35,388 nucleotides of DNA from Lachnospiraceae bacterium (lineage in GTDB: Bacteria > Bacillota > Clostridia > Lachnospirales > Lachnospiraceae). The position numbers and the translations under genes are program-made. Positions 31,950-35,388 of this stretch are shown piece after piece. The stretch lies in NCBI GenBank assembly GCA_014804445.1, contig JAAUZU010000004.1, positions 156,724-192,111 of the forward strand, in the 5' to 3' direction. The number at the start of each line of letters is the position of its first letter. Positions within the stretch are counted from its first letter, which is position 1. A model generated the notes under the pieces. That model saw only the letters and a program-made list of their open reading frames with translations. It made no database searches and was not told the DNA's origin.

Positions 31950-31964
31950 TGCGCTTGTTGCGCA
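31950..31964. promoter_or_regulatory. TGCGC-N5-GCGCA inverted repeat upstream of the galactan promoter
   Basis: TGCGC (31950-31954) and GCGCA (31960-31964) form an inverted repeat, about 90 bases upstream of the operon -10 box and downstream of the regulator's terminator. TTGCGC also recurs as a direct repeat at 31949 and 31958, and TTGCGCAA overlaps the operator at 31826-31833. A second binding site is possible. Confidence 0.35.
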
Positions 31965-31985
31965 GTTTTCTCTGTACATTTACAC

Positions 31986-32020
31986 AAAAAGGCGAAAACC
32001 CATTACAGCGGGTTTTCGCC
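31986..32020 (-). terminator. Terminator after the LacI-type gene
   Basis: Minus-strand stem GGCGAAAACCC / GGGTTTTCGCC (31991-32020) with 8-base loop and a T-run beyond. Confidence 0.9.
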
Positions 32021-32050
32021 CCTTACGATCCATCTCTATAAATATGCCCG

Positions 32051-33052
32051 TTACACCTGCGTCGATTCACGCATGGACACCTCATATCCCAAAAGTGTGC
32101 GGTACTGTACTTCCTTTTCCTCGATATGGTCAATCAGCGTCTTGCATGTAACCATTCCCAATTCATGAATATCGAAAGAAAGACAAGTAATCGCCGGAAT
32201 ATTTCTCTCCAACAGCAGACTGTTATAAAAGGATGCCACCTTAACGTCTGCCGGAACCCTGATTTTCTGCTTTCGCAGTTTATTCAATACCTGCATGCAG
32301 ATAAAATCGTCCATGCACACAATGCATTCTATATTATCGCTTATCAGATTCTCTACAATTTCATCTACTATAACATTGTTATTGACGTCCATATAAATCA
32401 AACTGTGGTCCAAAGAAATCCCCTGTTCCGAATAAGCATCCATATAACCTTTTAAACGCTTTTCGCTGACCATATGTGTTTTATCACCGCCAAGCAATGC
32501 CATCTTACGAATTCCCTTGGCAAGCAGAAGGGATACCAGTTCTTTACAGGCTCTTCTGTGGTCGTTATCAATCTGGATAATATTTTTATCCTTTGCCGTA
32601 CCGATTGTGATAAAGGGAATCCCTTTTTCGCAAAGATACCTTACAGCTTCATCGTCTATCAGCGTTCTGCTCAAAATAATACCGTCAACCTTATGATTGT
32701 TCACCAAACGCTCCAACTGGCTGATATCATGCTCCGAGATTATGGAAACCAAAACATCATAGTCCAGGGAAGCGGCCATTTCACTGACTCCCAACAGGCA
32801 TTTCTGGAAAAAAGGAATATCCATTAAATTACAGTCTCCCGGCATCACAAACCCAATATTGTAAGTCTTTTTCTGTGCCAGTCCTTTCGCGATTGCACTT
32901 GGCATGTAATCGTTTTCTTTGATATAAGCCATTACCTTATCTCTGGTCTGCTGACCGATTCTGCCTTTTCCGGAAATGGCTCTTGATACCGTGGTCTTTG
33001 ACACAGAAAGCTCTCTCGCTATATCATCAATCGTCATTTTCTTCTTGTTCAT
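32051..33052 (-). CDS. LacI-family transcriptional regulator
   Basis: A 333-aa repressor. Residues 6-30 form the LacI helix-turn-helix (MTIDDIARELSVSKTTVSRA), and the hinge (PSAIAKGLAQKKTYNIGFVMP) is followed by the periplasmic-binding-like sensor domain. It stands directly upstream of the galactan genes on the same strand and is the best candidate to control the operator at 31830. The ligand is not evident; a galactose-type sugar is inferred from context. The start has GAGG 9 bases upstream. It lies 30 bases after the DUF951 gene. Confidence 0.93.
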   Translation of the reverse strand: MNKKKMTIDDIARELSVSKTTVSRAISGKGRIGQQTRDKVMAYIKENDYMPSAIAKGLAQKKTYNIGFVMPGDCNLMDIPFFQKCLLGVSEMAASLDYDVLVSIISEHDISQLERLVNNHKVDGIILSRTLIDDEAVRYLCEKGIPFITIGTAKDKNIIQIDNDHRRACKELVSLLLAKGIRKMALLGGDKTHMVSEKRLKGYMDAYSEQGISLDHSLIYMDVNNNVIVDEIVENLISDNIECIVCMDDFICMQVLNKLRKQKIRVPADVKVASFYNSLLLERNIPAITCLSFDIHELGMVTCKTLIDHIEEKEVQYRTLLGYEVSMRESTQV

Positions 33053-33082
33053 CTTGATACAACCTCTGTATACTACATGCTC

Positions 33083-33265
33083 TCAATCCTTTTTTCGGAT
33101 TTCCCTGACATTTTTTTCAACCAGTCTGCGCGCTATCATAATCTGATGCCCGCAGCCCGCGCACTTTAAACGAAAATCTGCGCCAATCCGGAGCACCTCC
33201 CACTCATGGCTGCCACAGGGATGCTGCTTTTTCAATTTTACAATGTCCCCCACCTGAATGTCCAT
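33083..33265 (-). CDS. DUF951 family protein
   Basis: This 60-aa protein matches DUF951 (YyzM): DIQVGDIVKLKKQHPCGSHE, the WEVLRIGADFRLKCAGCGH core with Cys17 and the later Cys-x2-Cys, and IMIARRLVEK. The family is common in Firmicutes and functionally unassigned. It lies between sir2 and the LacI-type gene, on the same strand. Confidence 0.92.
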   Translation of the reverse strand: MDIQVGDIVKLKKQHPCGSHEWEVLRIGADFRLKCAGCGHQIMIARRLVEKNVREIRKKD

Positions 33266-33334
33266 CGGTACACCAATCCTTTCCTGCCTATCGCTTTTAA
33301 GACCACAGACGCCCTGCCATTGTCTACCGGTTCA

Positions 33335-34075
33335 TCATAACGCTCCCAGCACTTCGCCGATACTGCCCTGTACCACCAAATCCGCCATTTTATCCCTCGG
33401 GGTAGGCGCCTTATTGATTAACACCAGATATTTTCCCTCAAAATAATCAATCAGCCCCGCCGCCGGATATACAGCCAGCGAAGTTCCCCCGATTATCAGC
33501 ATATCAGCGCTATTTATCGCTCTTACCGCTTCACTCAGCACATGCTGATTCAGACCTTCCTCATACAAAACCACATCCGGCTTCACATCGCCGCCGCACT
33601 TGGGACAATGCGGAACCCCTTCCGCCTCCTTGATAAACTGCACATCGTAAAATGCACCACAGTCCTCACAGTAATTCCGAAGCACACTTCCGTGCAGCTC
33701 CCATACTGTTTTGCTCCCTGCCGCCTGATGCAGCCCGTCTATATTCTGCGTCACTACCGCTTTCAGTTTTCCTTCAGCCTCCCATTCTGCAAGCTTTTTA
33801 TGCGCAGCGTTCGGCTTCGCAGAAAGAAACAGCATCTTATTTTTATAAAAACGGAAAAACTCTTCCGTATTTCTCCTGTAAAAAGTATGGCTCAGAATGG
33901 TTTCCGGCGGATAATCATACTGCTGGTTATAGAGTCCGTCCACACTTCTGAAATCCGGTATCCCACTCTCCGTGGAAACGCCTGCCCCGCCAAAAAACAC
34001 GATATTACTGCTTTCCGCAACCATCTGCCGCAATTTCTCTACCTTTTCTTCGTAGCCTTCCATACCGTTCCCCAT
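33335..34075 (-). CDS. Sir2-type NAD-dependent protein deacylase
   Basis: A 246-aa sirtuin that removes acyl groups from lysine using NAD. Motifs: GAGVSTESGIPDFRS (NAD binding), TQNIDGLHQAAG, catalytic His in ELHGS, zinc ligands CEDCG and CPKCGG, and GTSLAVYPAAGL. The length is typical. The ATG at 34075 has a poor ribosome site; the ATG four codons in (34063) follows GGATGGGG at better spacing and may be the true start. It follows the YdcF gene by 29 bases. Confidence 0.95.
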   Translation of the reverse strand: MGNGMEGYEEKVEKLRQMVAESSNIVFFGGAGVSTESGIPDFRSVDGLYNQQYDYPPETILSHTFYRRNTEEFFRFYKNKMLFLSAKPNAAHKKLAEWEAEGKLKAVVTQNIDGLHQAAGSKTVWELHGSVLRNYCEDCGAFYDVQFIKEAEGVPHCPKCGGDVKPDVVLYEEGLNQHVLSEAVRAINSADMLIIGGTSLAVYPAAGLIDYFEGKYLVLINKAPTPRDKMADLVVQGSIGEVLGAL

Positions 34076-34104
34076 CCTTTCCTTCTGTTTCCTTTTTTAC
34101 AACA

Positions 34105-34854
34105 TCATGTCATATTTCCCACCAAAAAATCCTTGACAATGCCAAAAAATTCCCGCAGCATATTGTTTGGCAATACACCAACATGAGACCTTGCGGCTAT
34201 ACCGCAGACGTCTTTATAACCGGCTGCCCGCGCCAGCTTCAAGGCACGGAACACGTGAAAATTGCTTGTAACGATCCCGACGCTTACTTCTTCCCTGTCA
34301 AAAAGCTGCCCGCTGAAGGAAATGTTTTCATACGTATTCCGGGACTGATCCTCTTTTATAATTCTCTCCGGTGCAATTCCTCTTCCCACCAGATAATCAT
34401 ACATGCCCTGCGCTTCCGTGTCAGGCTCATTGCCGCCCTGCCCGCCGGATACAATCACCATCGTATTCTCATTTTGGGACAGATAGTCGTATGCCGCATC
34501 CAATCTCTGCTGTAAAACATAACTCGGTCCACTCTCTTTTAATTGTGCGCCCAACACAAGGATATAGTCAAGTCCCTCTTTTCCTTTTTTGAAAAAACCA
34601 CTCAGCACCATACCCTCTACTACAACAAATACGGCAATTCCCAAAAAAAGCAGAACACACGCCGTTTTTTTGAACCAGACCGGCATAATACCGCGTAATT
34701 TGCTTTCATACCTCGCCCACAAAAGAAATAAAACCCCGGCAAGTCCCCAAATCAAAAAGAAATTAGTTCCATGTCCCGTAAATAAAAGAATGGACAGGCA
34801 ATACACAATACAGCCTGCACCTAAAATTTCAAAAAACAATTTCATATGTTTCAT
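34105..34854 (-). CDS. YdcF/ElyC-family (DUF218) membrane protein
   Basis: A 249-aa protein with N-terminal membrane helices (~10-50 and ~65-90) and a DUF218 Rossmann-like domain from ~95: YILVLGAQLKESGPSYVLQQRL, MVIVSGGQGGNEPDTEAQ, RIIKEDQSRNTYENI, and VGIVTSNFHVFRALKLA. ElyC and SanA of this family affect the envelope and the undecaprenyl carrier. It is upstream of sir2 and likely co-transcribed. Confidence 0.9.
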   Translation of the reverse strand: MKHMKLFFEILGAGCIVYCLSILLFTGHGTNFFLIWGLAGVLFLLWARYESKLRGIMPVWFKKTACVLLFLGIAVFVVVEGMVLSGFFKKGKEGLDYILVLGAQLKESGPSYVLQQRLDAAYDYLSQNENTMVIVSGGQGGNEPDTEAQGMYDYLVGRGIAPERIIKEDQSRNTYENISFSGQLFDREEVSVGIVTSNFHVFRALKLARAAGYKDVCGIAARSHVGVLPNNMLREFFGIVKDFLVGNMT

Positions 34855-34894
34855 ACCCTCCTACTCTACACAAACCGCAATATTAGAAAAAAGC

Positions 34895-34929
34895 AAAAAC
34901 CTCGAAAACACAAAATTTTCGAGGTTTTT
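34895..34929 (-). terminator. Terminator of the tRNA/rRNA transcript
   Basis: AAAACCTCGAAAA / TTTTCGAGGTTTT, a strong stem just after tRNA-Cys, with T-runs on both strands. Confidence 0.9.
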
Positions 34930-34933
34930 AGAG

Positions 34934-35004
34934 AGGCGACAACCAGATTTGAACTGGTGATCAGGGTGTTGCAGACCCACGCCTTACCACTTGGCTATGT
35001 CGCC
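34934..35004 (-). tRNA. tRNA-Cys (GCA)
   Basis: A 71-base cloverleaf with acceptor stem GGCGACA / TGTCGCC, T-loop GTTCAAATC and anticodon loop CTGCAAC with GCA. No CCA is encoded. Confidence 0.95.
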
Positions 35005-35007
35005 GTG

Positions 35008-35079
35008 CTCCCCGAGTAGGGCTCGAACCTACAACCCCACGGTTAACAGCCGTGTGCTCTACCATTGAGCTATCGAGGA
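35008..35079 (-). tRNA. tRNA-Asn (GTT)
   Basis: A 72-base cloverleaf with acceptor stem TCCTCGA / TCGGGGA, T-arm GTTCGAGCC and anticodon GTT in the loop CTGTTAA. Confidence 0.95.
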
Positions 35080-35151
35080 TGACTCCAACGGGAATCGAAC
35101 CCGTGTTACCGCCGTGAAAGGGCGATGTCTTAACCGCTTGACCATGGAGCC
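35080..35151 (-). tRNA. tRNA-Glu (TTC)
   Basis: A 72-base cloverleaf with acceptor stem GGCTCCA / TGGAGTC, T-arm GGTTCGATTCC and anticodon TTC in the loop CTTTCAC. It is the first tRNA after the 23S gene. Confidence 0.95.
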
Positions 35152-35285
35152 GAATATTCTACCATATAATATATGCAATACACATGAAATAAATACTACT
35201 GTTCTCGGATTTGTACTTCCACATTGTACCTTCAAAACCGAACACTGGAACACACCCTCCCTTGCAGGTAACCCTCCTGCCTCCT

Positions 35286-35388
35286 GGTTAAGCCCTCGAC
35301 CGATTAGTGGATGTCAGCTGAGCACATTGCTGTGCTTACACCCCATCCCTATCTACCTCGTATTCTTCAAGGGGTCTTAACAGATTTC
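35286..35388 (-). rRNA. 23S ribosomal RNA, 3' end (partial)
   Basis: The minus strand reads AGCTGACATCCACTAATCGG and then TCGAGGGCTTAACC, the conserved 3' terminus of 23S rRNA, preceded by GAAATCTGTTAAGACCCCTT as in clostridial 23S. The rest of the gene lies to the right. No 5S gene is found between here and tRNA-Glu. Confidence 0.93.

Noticed and set aside
35152..35285. 5S rRNA after the 23S gene
   Set aside because: The gap is the right size, but none of the conserved 5S strings (such as the GCCGAACA box) is present.
1..35388. CRISPR array, prophage structural genes or insertion-sequence transposases
   Set aside because: No spaced direct repeats, capsid/tail genes or DDE transposase motifs were seen on either strand.

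Overview
The window looks like a chromosomal segment of a Lachnospiraceae-type anaerobic Clostridia (Firmicutes). The reasons are the Firmicutes-type gene orders rpsF-ssb-rpsR and gdpP-rplI-dnaB, a MecA adaptor, strong AGGAGG ribosome sites, pyruvate formate-lyase fermentation genes with a clostridial 2[4Fe-4S] ferredoxin, and a plant-galactan utilisation locus. The species cannot be named from sequence alone.

Layout. (a) 1-5030, accessory: the last 29 codons of vanH, a D-Ala:D-Lac ligase and vanX (the core of a glycopeptide-resistance operon), a promoter-hairpin-terminator unit that looks like a small RNA, a large serine recombinase, a conserved hypothetical gene and a Phd/RelE-type toxin-antitoxin pair. 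The block ends against an N-acetylmuramoyl-L-alanine amidase gene cut off just after its GHGG motif, so an insertion into that gene is likely. (b) 5.3-9.2 kb: a membrane-anchored SH3/GH18 cell-wall protein, a small conserved protein, mecA and a DUF1858 protein. (c) 9.3-13.1 kb: a pyruvate formate-lyase system in which the enzyme is split. A 679-aa core with the Cys-Cys pair ends where the glycyl-radical domain should start. That domain is a separate 79-aa gene, and between them lies a third small gene that copies the start of the radical domain but lacks the radical loop and carries cysteines instead. pflA and a ferredoxin follow. (d) 13.2-22.5 kb, minus strand: rpsF-ssb-rpsR, an FG-GAP-like lipoprotein, gdpP-rplI-dnaB and a MerR-type regulator.

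(e) 22.6-33.1 kb, minus strand: a galactan locus. A LacI-type regulator and a LacI/cre-like operator precede a sugar-binding lipoprotein and two permeases (no ATPase in view), then an unrecognised 617-aa protein, a zinc-ribbon protein, a cytoplasmic GH53 endo-galactanase and a secreted GH53 lipoprotein with a probable galactan-binding module. The likely scheme is that the surface GH53 cuts beta-1,4-galactan, the ABC importer takes up oligomers, and the inner GH53 plus the unknown protein process them. (f) 33.1-35.4 kb, minus strand: DUF951, a Sir2 deacetylase, a YdcF-family membrane protein, tRNA-Cys, tRNA-Asn and tRNA-Glu, and the 3' end of a 23S rRNA with no 5S gene after it.

The most unusual item is the three-piece pyruvate formate-lyase operon. 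Next come the van core at an insertion boundary and the unknown 617-aa protein in the galactan operon.
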